Shown: positions 45,300 through 56,075 of the stretch, piece after piece
How positions within the stretch are numbered: the stretch's first letter is position 1
Layout of the letters: the number at the start of each line of letters is the position of its first letter
Assembly: GCF_000247815.1 (NCBI RefSeq)
Contig: NC_021672.1
Location: forward strand, 69,662,926-69,726,925
DNA from: Ficedula albicollis
Lineage: Eukaryota > Chordata > Aves > Passeriformes > Muscicapidae
Direction of reading: 5' to 3'
DNA length: 64,000 nucleotides
The notes under the pieces: generated by a model
What the model saw: the letters and a program-made list of their open reading frames with translations, nothing else
The model's database searches: none
Told to the model about the DNA's origin: nothing
Translations under genes and position numbers: made by a program

Positions 45300-48187
45300 T
45301 AAAACCTTCACCCGTGTCTAATCCCTGTATGCCACACCCACTGAAATGCTGCTCACGCACATAAAACACCTGTTTTCCTGCTGGAAAGGTCTTTAGTGTA
45401 AATTTAAAAAAAAAAAAATGGCAACGGTATTGGAGGGCATTGCAAAGAAAAGCTGATGAACCAAAACAGCAGCAGGACTTCAGAGAAAGGCTGTTCTAAC
45501 GGAGCCTGATGTACTCTGTGGTAGCCAGCTAAATAAAATACACTAGGTTGAAACCTGCAAGTGCAAGATTGTTATCTTTGTTTCACTTCAGTTGTGAACA
45601 TGTAACCACACAAGCTCTTAATGTGATAATGCTGGTGGGAGAATTGAGGTTTGTATTTCATCTTTCACACTGTGGGCCAGTGCTGTGGAAAATTCATTTC
45701 AAACGCAGTTCAATACTGGCAGTGTTAAAATGCAACTTCAATTTAATATTTCAGTGGATTTGAATTGACTTTTTTGCAGGCTATGCTTGCTAAGAAAGGA
45801 GCCTGGAGTTTCCTGTGACTGGAGCCCTGCAGTGCAGTCAACAGAAAGGCTACACAAGTACACAAAATTCAAATGTACAGGCTAAGCAGTTGGCCGAGTT
45901 TAGAAGTTTCTCTCAAATAGCCACATTAATGAAGAGGGTAATTATCAGCAATTCCTGCTATGCAGCAGGAATGTGTAATAGTAGTGAAAAAATGCACATA
46001 AACTCTGGAAAATAACATCCACGCTGAGGACTGAACACTGGGACAAATCTCTCTGATCTTTGAAGGAAAAGACAGCAGAGGTAACAGGAGGTGCTTCTCC
46101 CAGCACACAGCCTGTTGTGGAAAAGCCAACACAGTAATAGAGGTTAACTAACAGAGTAAATCCATTCATGCCCATGAAATTTATACCAAGGGATAATTTA
46201 GTCTCAATGTCCAGAACATAGACATAGCCTTCTTTTATTGCCCAAGCAATTTATGTCCAGCACATAACCCTAGAAGGAGAAATAGACTACTATCAATCTG
46301 TAAATTGTAATTCCTTTCCCATTGCTTTTAGTAGTGTTGGATCTCTTTCTTCTGAGGTTCTGATTATTTCCAGATTTTCATTCACTTAGAATTCTGCTAG
46401 ACTTTCTTACCACATTACTGAGAAGTGATGTCCAATGCTTCTCCAAAGCAGTTACATCCTGAAATACGTGAGATTAAAAAAAAAAAAACAGCTAAGAACT
46501 ACTTTAAAAGACTGCTGTGTAGGAAGGAGACAAAAATTTACTATTCATACTATACTTCCTTTTAGACTGGGGGAATCCCCACCCAGTAATAAATGGAATT
46601 TTCTACTCCTTCATATGGTGGCTACTTGGTCTCTCTACTTGATCCATCATTATAAAAGAGAAATAACTAACAACTGTAGCTATTTCTTGGTGATATGAAA
46701 TCCTATCTACTGGTAATTGGTATCATCAGCACCTTTTACAGAGACTGGCTTTCATGATCAACATAGGTCAAAATCAAATCACAACCTAGATGTGAAAGGC
46801 AAGTTTCTGCTATCAAATCTGTGGGCCAATGGCTGGTTGACTCCAGCAATGCAGCACAGCCAGTTTATCTGGTATTGCAGAAGGTAATGCAAACTTGTAA
46901 ATGTAAAACCTCCCACCAAACTCCTGGTTATGCACTGAGGTTTGATCCTCCTCAGATTTTTTTGGATTAATTTGAATTTGGATGAGAAAACAAATCCAGA
47001 TGTGAAAAGACCAAGACTCTCCACCTAGGTTGCCCACCAATAGAACATTTGTCTGATCTAATCAACACCTGCACTTGGAGAGAACAATGTTTTAAGGAGT
47101 CAGTAAGAAAATGTTTATAATTACCTGAGGGCAGCTGTCTCATTGTGAGCATTTGGACACTTCATCTCTTCTCAAAAAATGAACAAACAAACAAAAAAAC
47201 CACCCCAAAACAAAACACCAAACCAAACACCAAAGAACAAACAACAAAAACATACCCCCCCAAAAAACCACCTAAACTTTACGTCATCGTTATGAAATGC
47301 TCCAAAATGTGAATACCCAAAAGAGGTATTAGATGAAACATAATCTTGACCTCCTTTATTGTAATAAAATAAAAATTATAAAATTAATTTGTATTTATAC
47401 AAATTAATTTTCTTAGAGAAGCCATCAGGTGTAATGAAAATCTATGGAAAATAAATGTTGGTCCACTAGCTGATAGATCTTGGGCTTTTTTCTTGCTCTT
47501 CTTTAACCTGTTCTTAAAAGGACTCCAACTAGAAACTTGAAAGTAGGGCAAGTTGCTTTTCATTTTTTGAAATATTGCTGTGGATTTTGGTATGTCAAGT
47601 GACACCACCAAAATAAGATTGGAAGAACTGAGCTTCAGGACTCTGCACTTAATTATTTTAATATGTCTGTGTGTGATGCTCCACCAGCACAGCACCCTAA
47701 TGAGGGACTGGATGGGAATGCTGATGTCATCCTACACCAAACAGCACAACAAACAAGACCCAAGCAGGGTTTGGTGAAAGACAACACCTAGGATCAGCAG
47801 AGGGGGAAATGAAAATGCACAGGAGGCCTCCTCTGGGTCTGTGACAGAAATCTCCAGCTGAGCACTAGTCAAGACCAATGGTTCTGCTTTAAAACTGAAC
47901 TGTCCAACTGTGAAGGAAAAACAGGGAATGACACCTATAGAAGAAAGCAGGAATGCCAACAGTGAGAGGGGAGCAGGCTGGCAGTCCCTGCAGTCAGGAG
48001 AGAGATTAAGGCAGCCAAGGACAGAAGGTTTGAGAATGGCTGAAGATGCACAGAGTGACTCCCATTGATACATTCATCAGCTCGAGAACTGGTACAGCTG
48101 CCTGGGGTATCTTCCTTTTTAACAAGAAAAAAAAAAGGAATCCAAAAAGATTATAACCACAAAGTACAAGGGAAAACAAGACACAGA
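45300..48187. other. Intergenic region between SSBP1 and BRAF
   Basis: About 2.9 kb lies between the SSBP1 3' end and the presumed BRAF island. No exon with recognisable protein similarity is seen on either strand. It includes an A/C-rich low-complexity tract at 47173-47275. The short open frames here have no support. Confidence 0.75.
47173..47275. repeat. A/C-rich low-complexity tract
   Basis: CAAA- and AACC-type units run for about 100 bp with almost no G or T. It is a simple repeat of no evident function. Confidence 0.85.
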
Positions 48188-48209
48188 TATAGCCTCTAGG
48201 TACAAACAT

Positions 48210-48219
48210 TTTATTTATT
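48210..48219 (-). terminator. SSBP1 poly(A) signals
   Basis: Two overlapping AATAAA hexamers lie on the minus strand (48215-48210 and 48219-48214), about 95 bp after the stop codon. Cleavage is expected near 48190-48200, giving a 3' UTR of roughly 120 bp. Confidence 0.8.
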
Positions 48220-48310
48220 TCTTAAAGAAACTACAGCAATACACATGATTAAAGAATTATGAAGCATTGAGAAAAGGAATGAAATGTCCTTAGTGCTTGG
48301 ATCCAGGCCA

Positions 48311-48357
48311 TCACACCTTGTCTCTTACAGAGCCATCACTCAGAAAAATCACATTAT
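48311..48357 (-). CDS. SSBP1: SSBP1 last coding exon
   Basis: This 47-bp exon follows a TTTTCAG acceptor. It completes the split D codon and encodes N-V-I-F-L-S-D-G-S-V-R-D-K-V, then TGA (48313-48311). NVIFLSD is the last conserved strand; the tail after it is variable between species. Confidence 0.95.
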
Positions 48358-49307
48358 CTGAAAAGAAAGGAAAAAAATTCATCTTGAGCATTGTTTTGCC
48401 TTGTTGCAAACCTTCCCACCACGAATCCCAGGTATTTGTGTTGCTAATCTGGATTTTGGAAAAGAATAATAGTTCATAAAACAAAACAGTGTCCAACAGG
48501 GTTCTTTCTCTATGTCCCCTGAAAGCAGACAATTCAAGGTGATCATATGTGCTATGAAACAAGTGTGCTAAAGCTGATGAAAACACTAGAAACATCTTAA
48601 AATAATGGTTTAATTGCTGACTGCAATCTCCATCAGTTACAGCTCAATTCCATTTTCTTTTGTCGTGTTCAGTCTGCACTACCCATGTCAACAGCCTATA
48701 GGACTGGGAAGTTCCTTCTTCATCAAGCCTAAGGAGTTTCTAAAGTGTCTTGAGACTGGGCCTTTTGAACAAGAAACCATTAGGAGAATACTCATTAAAA
48801 AAGAGAATTGCTTCTCCCTTCCAGTAAATTAAAGCACTGCTAGCTTTTAAAGAGGCTGCAGAAATATCCAGAAATATGACTTTTCTTTTCCCTTTTTTCC
48901 CCCCTCCTTTCCTCTGTCCTAGTTTTTTTAGATATACTTGTGTAACAGAAATGTTTACTACCCAATTAATTTATCCCTCACTCAAAAGAAACACAGTAGC
49001 AGCTCTATCCACAATAAAGATGTGGGATGCTCAGGCTATTTTAAGGAAAAAGTTGAGTTTCCTAGTTTTCTTTGCTGTGCCAATCCAAGGCACAAGTCTA
49101 CTCCCCATCTATTCTGTGGGGTAAGCAAATGACACCAACAGTTGGCAACTGTACATCTCATCTTCTGTGTGTTCACAAGCAGTGCCAGAGGAAACCTGGT
49201 ACACACTACCCATTCTCTCCAAATCCCTGAGTGTGGATATTGAGGATGAAGACAGACCAAGCTCCATTTCAGAGGGGCAAGGGGCACCTTGGTGCTCTGC
49301 TCCTTAC
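48358..49307 (-). other. SSBP1 intron before the last exon
   Basis: This 950-bp intron has a GTAAGG donor and a TTTTCAG acceptor. It shows a pyrimidine-rich plus-strand stretch near 48880-48925 and no recognised repeat or RNA. Confidence 0.85.
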
Positions 49308-49396
49308 CTGCTATAATTGTTGTGGCCTGTCGCCTCACATTGTTCTTATCTGTATATTCACCATAATCTATCTTCCCTTCAACAAAGATCCGAGAG
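49308..49396 (-). CDS. SSBP1: SSBP1 coding exon 5
   Basis: This 89-bp exon, phase 2 in and phase 1 out, encodes [19 protein letters not shown] and then [10 protein letters not shown]. It carries the central OB-fold strands. The human protein reads IYLEG and EYMDK at the matching places, so the changes are conservative. Confidence 0.96.
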
Positions 49397-49452
49397 CTGA
49401 AAAAGAACAGGAATTTGATTTTGGCCAGAGAACTGCGCTGCTGTTTTCCACT

Positions 49453-49730
49453 CTCTAATCACAGGATGGTTTGGGTTGAAATGGGATCCCCAAGACCATA
49501 TGTTCCAAACCCCTGGCCATGGGCAGGAATAGCATCCACCACATCAGGCTGCTCAAAGCCCCATACAGCCCGACTTTTAACACTTCCAGGGATGGAGCAC
49601 CCACAGCTTCTCTGGGCAACCTGTGCCAGGGCCTCCTACCTTGACACTAAGGATTGCATCCCTATGTCCAACCTAAATTCCCCCTCTTCCACTTGGAGCC
49701 TGTGACTCCTTGCCTTAGCACTACACTTCC
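49453..49730 (-). mobile_element. CR1 LINE 3' fragment in SSBP1 intron 4
   Basis: Read on the plus strand it is antisense CR1: ACAGGATGGTTTGGGTTGAA, CTGGCCATGGGCAGG, GCTCAAAGCCCCATACAGC, CTTCCAGGGATGGAGCACCC and CTTCTCTGGGCAACCTGTGC. It is in the same orientation as SSBP1 and begins only about 57 bp from the exon 5 acceptor. Confidence 0.93.
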
Positions 49731-49898
49731 TGATGAAAAGGCTGAATTCACAATCTGATTCAAAGCACACAAGGTGTTTGCATCAATTGTTTGTAGCAGC
49801 TCTGCTAACTTGTTTCATGGCACCTGTATCTCACTACAGTTCCTGGTCACCATAACTATTGCAGTCATCTGTTATTAAGGCATTTGTTACTCACTTAC

Positions 49899-49986
49899 CC
49901 CTTCCGCACATACTGATAGGTGACATCCCTGAGGCCTGGTCTGAAGACAGAGATCCTGTGCCATGTTGTCTTCTGACTGATGTCAC
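49899..49986 (-). CDS. SSBP1: SSBP1 coding exon 4
   Basis: This 88-bp exon, phase 1 in and phase 2 out, encodes [16 protein letters not shown] and then [13 protein letters not shown]. The [15 protein letters not shown] block is a signature of vertebrate mitochondrial SSB and contains DNA-contacting aromatic and basic residues. Confidence 0.97.
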
Positions 49987-50581
49987 CTGAGGTACACAGA
50001 AGTGACAGAGCTGGATGCCAAATCCTCTTGGTGATACGAAACTCAGAAATCAGTTTCAACACATTTGTATTCTTAAATTATGAGAAAAAATTTGAAAACA
50101 GAAGTATACTAGCACTCCATCTTCAACTTTACTCCAGAACTAAATGTTCCACTTATCTGTGTCCAAACAAATTCTTGTGCAGAAGCACAGTTCAAACCAA
50201 GACATTGCTTTTTCTGTAAGACAGTGCTCATGCTATTAATTTCTTCCTCTCAGACACTCCACACTGAGTAGAATTTAGAGAACGAGACTGCATCTGTAGA
50301 TGCAAACTGATGACAGAATCAATGAGAAAATCATCTTTTCTTTACTTTCCTCATCCTGAAATGCAGGAGTACAGAGCCTGCTACGCCTCTGACAAACTGC
50401 CCACTCACCACACTCCCCTCTCCTCCTGAGGAAGGTCAACAGCAGATCACACAAATGACACACAAAAGTGCCAGCATCTCTGCCGACCCCAAAGGAGCCT
50501 TCCTGCACCCCAGAGATTTTCCAGTGTGGTGTTGCTGACATTGCAGCCATGACCTGGGACGTGTTGCTCATGCAGACTCAC
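49987..50581 (-). other. SSBP1 intron 3
   Basis: This 595-bp intron has a GTGAGT donor and a CTCAG acceptor. Nothing else is recognised. Confidence 0.85.
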
Positions 50582-50722
50582 CTCCCTGGCCCACTTCACT
50601 ATCTCCTGTCCGCCACATCTCATTGGTTGCCAGGGAAAATATGGTAACGGGGTTTTTTCCTTCCACTTGCCTCATGATAGGGTCCTGTCCAACCCGACCA
50701 AGCAGCTGAACACGATTCATGG
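50582..50722 (-). CDS. SSBP1: SSBP1 coding exon 3 (start of OB fold)
   Basis: This 141-bp exon, phase 1 at both ends, encodes [18 protein letters not shown] and then [19 protein letters not shown]. The segment after GDSEV reads G-Q-G-G where human has Y-Q-L-G. Confidence 0.97.
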
Positions 50723-51006
50723 CTGAAACAAGAGAGACCAAACACACACAGGCGGGTTACAACGTTTCTAAGCATGGTAAGCCAGCAGTCAGCAGCTTTC
50801 CTGAAGGGACAGCATCACAGTTTCCTGCACCTCCTAGGCACTTCCTAAGCTCTTAGGACATTTGGCAGACGGTTGATTGTGCAGTGCTGCCATTATCACT
50901 GTGAAATAACTGAATAAAAAAGCCCAAGGCTCTTTCACAGACACAAGTACAATTAGCTGCCCTACAGAATGGTAGGCCTTGCCAGGGCTTTTTTTTTTTT
51001 CCCCCT

Positions 51007-51916
51007 AAAGTGCTGCTTCACCTGACAGAGACCAGTCAGGAAACCACTCAAGAGTCTGTGTGCTCAAAACACACTCTCAGCTCCTACACTGAGGAGCTAC
51101 TGTTTCTGCTCCTCTCTGCCCTATTTCTCTAAAACTGAGATAAACACAGAGTAACAACTAAATGGCATCTCAGGAGTTACTTACATCTTTCAAGTACCAA
51201 CGAGGTAACCGTATCAGAGTCATGTCTCACAAACTGGCGTAGCACCTGACAGAACAGAGAAATGCGAGTTTCCAAGACACGAACAGCACTCACAGACCTT
51301 CACATCTCCTTTTCTGAACATTTGCTGAGGTTCTGCAAGTATGTTGTAAGGTAACTAATGAGGGAGCTAAGGAAAGAAATCTGTCCAGCCAAAAGAAGCT
51401 AGTAAGATTATTTAAAGAACATTTGGTTAAATCAAGGCTGAAGACTTGCCTAGAAAGAAATGTGGCCCAAAGGAATATCTCCAGCAGTTATTTCAGGGAC
51501 ATGCCGTCTTTAAATACATAAGTAGGAGAGGTGGTTTATAGCAGAATGGGGGTTTAGTTGTTTGAGTGTTAGTCTTTGGAAACAAACAGGTCTAATATAG
51601 CTGATATCTGAAATGAAGCAGAACTGTATCTCAAAAAGCACATCCATGCACTGGAATGAGCAGTGACACCCGTGTTCCCAAGGTAAATCTAGTACACAAA
51701 ACTCTTAGTACTGCAAGCGGGAAGGCAGTCAAGAAACCGCCGTTATTCCAGCAAATAATAATAAAAAAACAAAAAAAAACCACCAAAAAATCAAAAACCA
51801 AACCCAGAAACCCTTCTGCTAGAGGCCCATGTGCAGGAATGAGGAAGAAGGCTCATTTCGCAGAACCAGACGCGGTTCCAGGCCGGTGAGAGCGCTCACA
51901 CTTGCGCCTCCCCACG
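51007..51916. repeat. 910-bp tandem duplication, copy 1
   Basis: This is identical by eye to 51917-52826. It carries SSBP1 coding exon 2 and parts of both flanking introns. A T-run followed by CCCCCT (50990-51006) adjoins the left border. Only a base or two of homology lies at the junction. Confidence 0.95.
51185..51245 (-). CDS. SSBP1: SSBP1 coding exon 2 (copy near exon 3)
   Basis: This 61-bp exon, phase 0 in and phase 1 out, encodes V-L-R-Q-F-V-R-H-D-S-D-T and then V-T-S-L-V-L-E-R. It has intact GTCAG acceptor and GTAAGT donor. It forms the end of the mitochondrial targeting peptide and the start of the mature protein. Used once, it keeps the SSBP1 frame open. Confidence 0.95.
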
Positions 51917-52826
51917 AAAGTGCTGCTTCACCTGACAGAGACCAGTCAGGAAACCACTCAAGAGTCTGTGTGCTCAAAACACACTCTCAGCTCCTACACT
52001 GAGGAGCTACTGTTTCTGCTCCTCTCTGCCCTATTTCTCTAAAACTGAGATAAACACAGAGTAACAACTAAATGGCATCTCAGGAGTTACTTACATCTTT
52101 CAAGTACCAACGAGGTAACCGTATCAGAGTCATGTCTCACAAACTGGCGTAGCACCTGACAGAACAGAGAAATGCGAGTTTCCAAGACACGAACAGCACT
52201 CACAGACCTTCACATCTCCTTTTCTGAACATTTGCTGAGGTTCTGCAAGTATGTTGTAAGGTAACTAATGAGGGAGCTAAGGAAAGAAATCTGTCCAGCC
52301 AAAAGAAGCTAGTAAGATTATTTAAAGAACATTTGGTTAAATCAAGGCTGAAGACTTGCCTAGAAAGAAATGTGGCCCAAAGGAATATCTCCAGCAGTTA
52401 TTTCAGGGACATGCCGTCTTTAAATACATAAGTAGGAGAGGTGGTTTATAGCAGAATGGGGGTTTAGTTGTTTGAGTGTTAGTCTTTGGAAACAAACAGG
52501 TCTAATATAGCTGATATCTGAAATGAAGCAGAACTGTATCTCAAAAAGCACATCCATGCACTGGAATGAGCAGTGACACCCGTGTTCCCAAGGTAAATCT
52601 AGTACACAAAACTCTTAGTACTGCAAGCGGGAAGGCAGTCAAGAAACCGCCGTTATTCCAGCAAATAATAATAAAAAAACAAAAAAAAACCACCAAAAAA
52701 TCAAAAACCAAACCCAGAAACCCTTCTGCTAGAGGCCCATGTGCAGGAATGAGGAAGAAGGCTCATTTCGCAGAACCAGACGCGGTTCCAGGCCGGTGAG
52801 AGCGCTCACACTTGCGCCTCCCCACG
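51917..52826. repeat. 910-bp tandem duplication, copy 2
   Basis: This second copy ends at CTCCCCACG, about 60 bp from SSBP1 coding exon 1. No mismatch with copy 1 was found on reading, including exon, splice sites and the A-rich segment near 52670-52710. Confidence 0.95.
52095..52155 (-). CDS. SSBP1: SSBP1 coding exon 2, duplicated copy
   Basis: This is identical to 51185-51245, with the same splice sites. Because the exon is 61 bp, splicing in both copies would shift the frame: the second copy would then read C-A-T-P-V-C-E-T and stop at TGA. A normal mRNA must skip one copy, or one copy is an assembly artefact. Confidence 0.85.
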
Positions 52827-52829
52827 AGG

Positions 52830-53110
52830 GGATGCAGCGCCCAGGCCCCGGCCCCGCGCCGCTCCCCGCCGCCCCTTCCCGGCCCTACCTGCCACGCCGG
52901 TCGCCGCCACATGCTGCCGCCGAGCCTGCGGAGGGAAAAGCAGGGCTGAAGCAGCGCCGCAGGGAGCCCCGGCCCGGCCCGGCCCCGCCGCCCGACCCCG
53001 CGCCCTCCGCGCCGCGCCGGAACGGGAAATGGAAACGCGTCCGGCCGGAAACCGGCCCCGCGCTCCCCTCGCCCGCGGGGGGAAAAACCGCCCCAACAAA
53101 ATCCATCACC
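52830..53110 (-). promoter_or_regulatory. SSBP1 CpG-island promoter
   Basis: This very GC- and CpG-rich block spans the SSBP1 start codon and upstream region. Two CCGGAA ETS-type cores (53017-53022 and 53045-53050) are the kind bound by GABP/NRF-2, a known regulator of nuclear genes for mitochondrial proteins. A TTTCCCG element on the minus strand (53023-53029) is E2F-like. No TATA box is seen. Confidence 0.75.
52889..52912 (-). CDS. SSBP1: SSBP1 coding exon 1 (start codon)
   Basis: ATG at 52912-52910 opens eight codons, M-W-R-R-P-A-W-Q, ending at a CAG|GTAGGG donor. The human protein begins M-F-R-R-P-V-L-Q, so the start is well supported. A pyrimidine stretch and CGCAG at 52939-52926 may be the acceptor of a coding exon preceded by a non-coding exon, as in human. 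Confidence 0.94.
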
Positions 53111-53139
53111 AGGTCATCGGGTAAAAAAATGATAAAACC

Positions 53140-53145
53140 TTTATT
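53140..53145 (-). terminator. WEE2 poly(A) signal
   Basis: AATAAA on the minus strand ends a 3' UTR of about 1.05 kb. Cleavage is expected near 53120, just upstream of the SSBP1 promoter block that reaches about 53110. Assignment to WEE2 is by position. Confidence 0.65.
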
Positions 53146-54180
53146 CGCACGAAACGATAGGATCTAACAGTTAAAAGCCAGCATGTGCAACGCATCATCA
53201 ACCAAAGCAGTAAAAGCTGGGAATGAGCGAGGTACCGAGCTCTCCCTCATAGCAGCGCAGCGCTCTGTCCAACCAACACAAACACAAAAGGGTATGTTAC
53301 ATCTCAAATACAGAACTCGTACCACCATTAACATGGGCAACTGCGAAAAGCTGGAAAAGCCCTTTCTAGTTGCCCTCATCTTTGCTGAGAGTCTGCAGTT
53401 CGCAGGCAGCTGCGCCACTGTGAGATACTGGAGAGGAAAGGGGAGCAGACAGACCCAGCTACCAACACACTGCCGCTCTCTCCCCCACATGGACAAAGAG
53501 TCCTCCCAAACTGACAGGAAACACGACAGGCATCGGGGGCTAACCAGTCAGAGCACACCCAGTTACAAAAGTTTTGTTGCTGAAATTTGAAAGGATGTTC
53601 TTCTTCAACGCCCACTGCTTAACTCAAAATATTTCCTATTACTCTGTGTCGTCCCCCCCGCCCAGTGAAACATCACTCCAGCTGCATCCTGAGCCCCCCA
53701 GAACCGCTGTGTAACCAGCCTGGCTCCTAATGGGCGGCTAAAACTGGCTGCCATAGTCTGTGCCTGCTGCTCCTAGGAGGAGACAGCTGTAGATGCTGTC
53801 TCCCTGTACAGCCATTATCACCCCTCTGAAGATACAGCCAACCTAAGTGTTAAAACCACAAAGTCACCAGTAACAGGGCTCAACTCCAGAAAGAGGGAAG
53901 TGAGCAGAGAAAACATCCTTTTGTCACAGCAGAGTTACACTGAGTCTACAGCAAGGCCAGTTACACAAGAAATTAAACAGGTAAAAGACTGAGAACAACC
54001 TTAAATCCCATTATCCAGCACTTGTAAGCCAGTCATTGTTTCCTCAGCCAACAGCTCATAACAGGGGAACAAAAAATAAAACCAATAAAAAGAAAGTGAC
54101 AGAGACAATTTGGGGCATTGGTCTGTGCAGACCCTCTGCTTTCACAGGGCCATTCAGCAGTCTATGGACAACACAGAAAT
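53146..54180 (-). other. WEE2 3' untranslated region (inferred)
   Basis: This lies between the WEE2 stop codon and the first good minus-strand AATAAA. It is unique sequence with no recognised repeat. Plus-strand open frames here (for example 53183-53590) have no recognisable product. Confidence 0.55.
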
Positions 54181-54337
54181 TCAGAAACCCAGAGTAAAGC
54201 TAAACGAGCGACAGCTCTTCCCTCCCACCAGACGCTTGCTCTTCTGCTTAGAAGAGGTTTCAGACTCTTGTAACTTGGCACTTCCTAAGGCTTGGTCCTT
54301 CATGAGGGTCTGGGCAAGGCGAGCTGCTTTAAGTTCC
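54181..54337 (-). CDS. WEE2: WEE2 last coding exon
   Basis: This 157-bp exon completes a split R codon. It encodes E-L-K-A-A-R-L-A-Q-T-L-M-K-D and later K-R-L-V-G-G-K-S-C-R-S-F-S-F-T, then TGA (54183-54181). The KRLVGGKS.RS.SFT motif is the conserved C-terminus of the Wee1/Wee2 family. Confidence 0.94.
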
Positions 54338-55244
54338 CTGCAGGGGGGAGATGGAAGGAAAAGGAAAGGAAGAAAACCATGTCATGCACGAATCCCCACC
54401 AGCTGTGGAAGCAAACTGTGAACAGTCTTGCACAAGAGGGTTACTGTAATACTCCGTGCTGCTGGAAGGGGGCAACTTCTCAGCCTGGAGGGTAACATGA
54501 CTATTACTGTAGCTCTCTCTAGTGTTTCTTCTTGAAAAAGTAGGAGCTCTGAAGATTTACCAGAAGAAAACTAATGTGTCAGGTCAGCAACACACTGGCA
54601 CCAGTATGAGAACACCTGGCTCAGTTTTTCTCCCATTGTTTCAGATAGCTGTGGATGCTGAAACTTAGATCAACCTTAACTCATACATAAATACCTATAT
54701 AAAGGCATATGCTTCTTTTCCATTGCCTTTCTTCCCTTTCTGGTACTTGCTGTTCTTCCAGAGCATTCACTATTCTGTATACACAGAAAATCTACTGACT
54801 CCCCTGCTGACTACTGCACTTAGAGGGGTTCTGGGCAGTTCTTAGATCCCAGCACCTCAAAACACTACTGCCAACAGCAGTGAGAGGGAACAAGGGAAAA
54901 AAGCACATCTGGCACCCCCTGATAGTACTCTAAGCATAGAAGGAAGAGGAATATCTCAGCACATTATCAATTCCTCATCTGCCCACTGGCTGCAGCTTGT
55001 ATCAGCACCTTGCATCGCCAGTGGTTGCAGGAGGCACAGGATTTCACTGCTGTAGCTCAGCCAGCTACAAGGCAGAGCTGCTGCCTGGGCCCTGCAGGTC
55101 CCTGTTTTACAGCCCCATCATCCCCCAGCTGCAGGCACAGGAGCTGCTGGGATTTCTGCACATGCATTCTCCCAGCACTACCACCCTCCGTTCAAAGCTG
55201 GTTGTGCCCACACCTCCTCCCCTTTGTGTCCAAGCCAGCCCTAC

Positions 55245-55387
55245 CTTTCCAGCATGGCAGTCTTGCATTTCTCCACATTCAGCTGCTCCTGGAGCTGCAC
55301 AGCTTTCCCACAGGAAGGACGGAGAACAGGGTGTTTGGTGAGAGCTGTGGCAGAAGGTCTTTGTGCTGGGTCAGGGTGGATCATGAG
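55245..55387 (-). CDS. WEE2: WEE2 coding exon (kinase C-lobe end)
   Basis: This 143-bp exon, phase 0 in and phase 2 out, encodes L-M-I-H-P-D-P-A-Q-R-P-S-A-T-A-L and then K-H-P-V-L-R-P. The P.QRPSA motif holds the conserved arginine of kinase subdomain XI. A leucine-rich Q-L-Q-E-Q-L-N-V-E-K segment of coiled-coil type follows. Confidence 0.95.
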
Positions 55388-55470
55388 CTGCAAGGCAAAG
55401 GAGTTCAGAGTTGACCACTGCTGTCACACCAGCTGTAAAAGCCACCATCCTGTCAGGACTAGCTGCTCAC

Positions 55471-55641
55471 CTTCAGGAGCTCCAGCAGGCGGTGGGGAAG
55501 CTTCTGGGGGATGTGTGGGACGTTGCCCTTGCGGATGTGGTGCCACAGAGCCCCGTTGTGGGGCAGCGCTGCTGCCCCGGCTGCCAGAGCCACCGTGAGG
55601 GCCAGGGCAAAGATGTCAGCCTTGGGCAAGTAGCAGTACTG
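55471..55641 (-). CDS. WEE2: WEE2 coding exon (kinase C-lobe)
   Basis: This 171-bp exon, phase 0 at both ends, encodes Q-Y-C-Y-L-P-K-A-D-I-F-A-L-A and later W-H-H-I-R-K-G-N-V-P. LPKADIFAL is the Wee-family form of subdomain IX. The acceptor CAG|CAG is chosen because human has exactly one residue (D) between E and Y here. Confidence 0.95.
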
Positions 55642-56017
55642 CTGCAGAGAGAAGGGAGAGGGGTCAGAAAGGAACATCTTGCTGCACCAAGCAAAGGAGA
55701 GGTGGTCTGTGAGCTCAGAAAGAAGCAGCCAAGCAAGTGTGTGTATATGGCCCTGCCTTCACCACCCCAGGGAGCTGCCTTCTCCTCTTCAGGATAAAAA
55801 CGTTGGCAGCAGGCAGTGCCACTAACCAACACCATGCTGGCTTTCAGGCAGCCAGGAGGACTTGCAGGCCACGTTGGGGCCACTGCAGTAACACCCATGT
55901 TCCTCCATCCTTCACACAAGGCAGTAAGCTACCCATGCCAAACTCAGACTGAATACTGCACCTGATTCACGGATCTAACAGTTCCTAAATTCACCTGCAG
56001 CATAGATATTGACCTAA

Positions 56018-56075
56018 ATTGTCACCACCTGAACTGAATAAAACCTATTGTCACCACCTGAACTGAATAACACAC
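56018..56075. repeat. 29-bp direct tandem duplication
   Basis: ATTGTCACCACCTGAACTGA repeats 29 bp later (56018 and 56047) inside a WEE2 intron. Confidence 0.9.

Larger units (their letters stand above)
48188..52925 (-). other. SSBP1: SSBP1 gene (complete coding region)
   Basis: SSBP1 is the mitochondrial single-stranded DNA-binding protein. It coats the displaced strand during mtDNA replication and stimulates the Twinkle helicase and POLG; it works as a homotetramer of OB folds. Six coding exons (24, 61, 141, 88, 89 and 47 bp) join with consistent phases into 149 codons plus TGA, against 148 residues in human. The product starts M-W-R-R-P-A-W-Q-V-L-R-Q-F-V-R-H, an arginine-rich mitochondrial targeting segment, followed by the OB fold ([13 protein letters not shown] ... 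[10 protein letters not shown]). The C-terminal tail S-D-G-S-V-R-D-K-V differs from the mammalian one. Coding exon 2 appears twice through a 910-bp tandem duplication. A possible acceptor at 52925 allows a non-coding first exon. Confidence 0.97.

Noticed and set aside
51656..52799. Identical 77-codon plus-strand frame at 51656 and 52566
   Set aside because: It is duplicated because the 910-bp segment is duplicated. It lies antisense in SSBP1 intron 1, is lysine-rich from an A-rich tract, and has no recognised product.
55010..55919. Plus-strand and alternate-frame minus frames of 114-148 codons
   Set aside because: They are shadows of the GC-rich WEE2 exons at 55245-55387 and 55471-55641.
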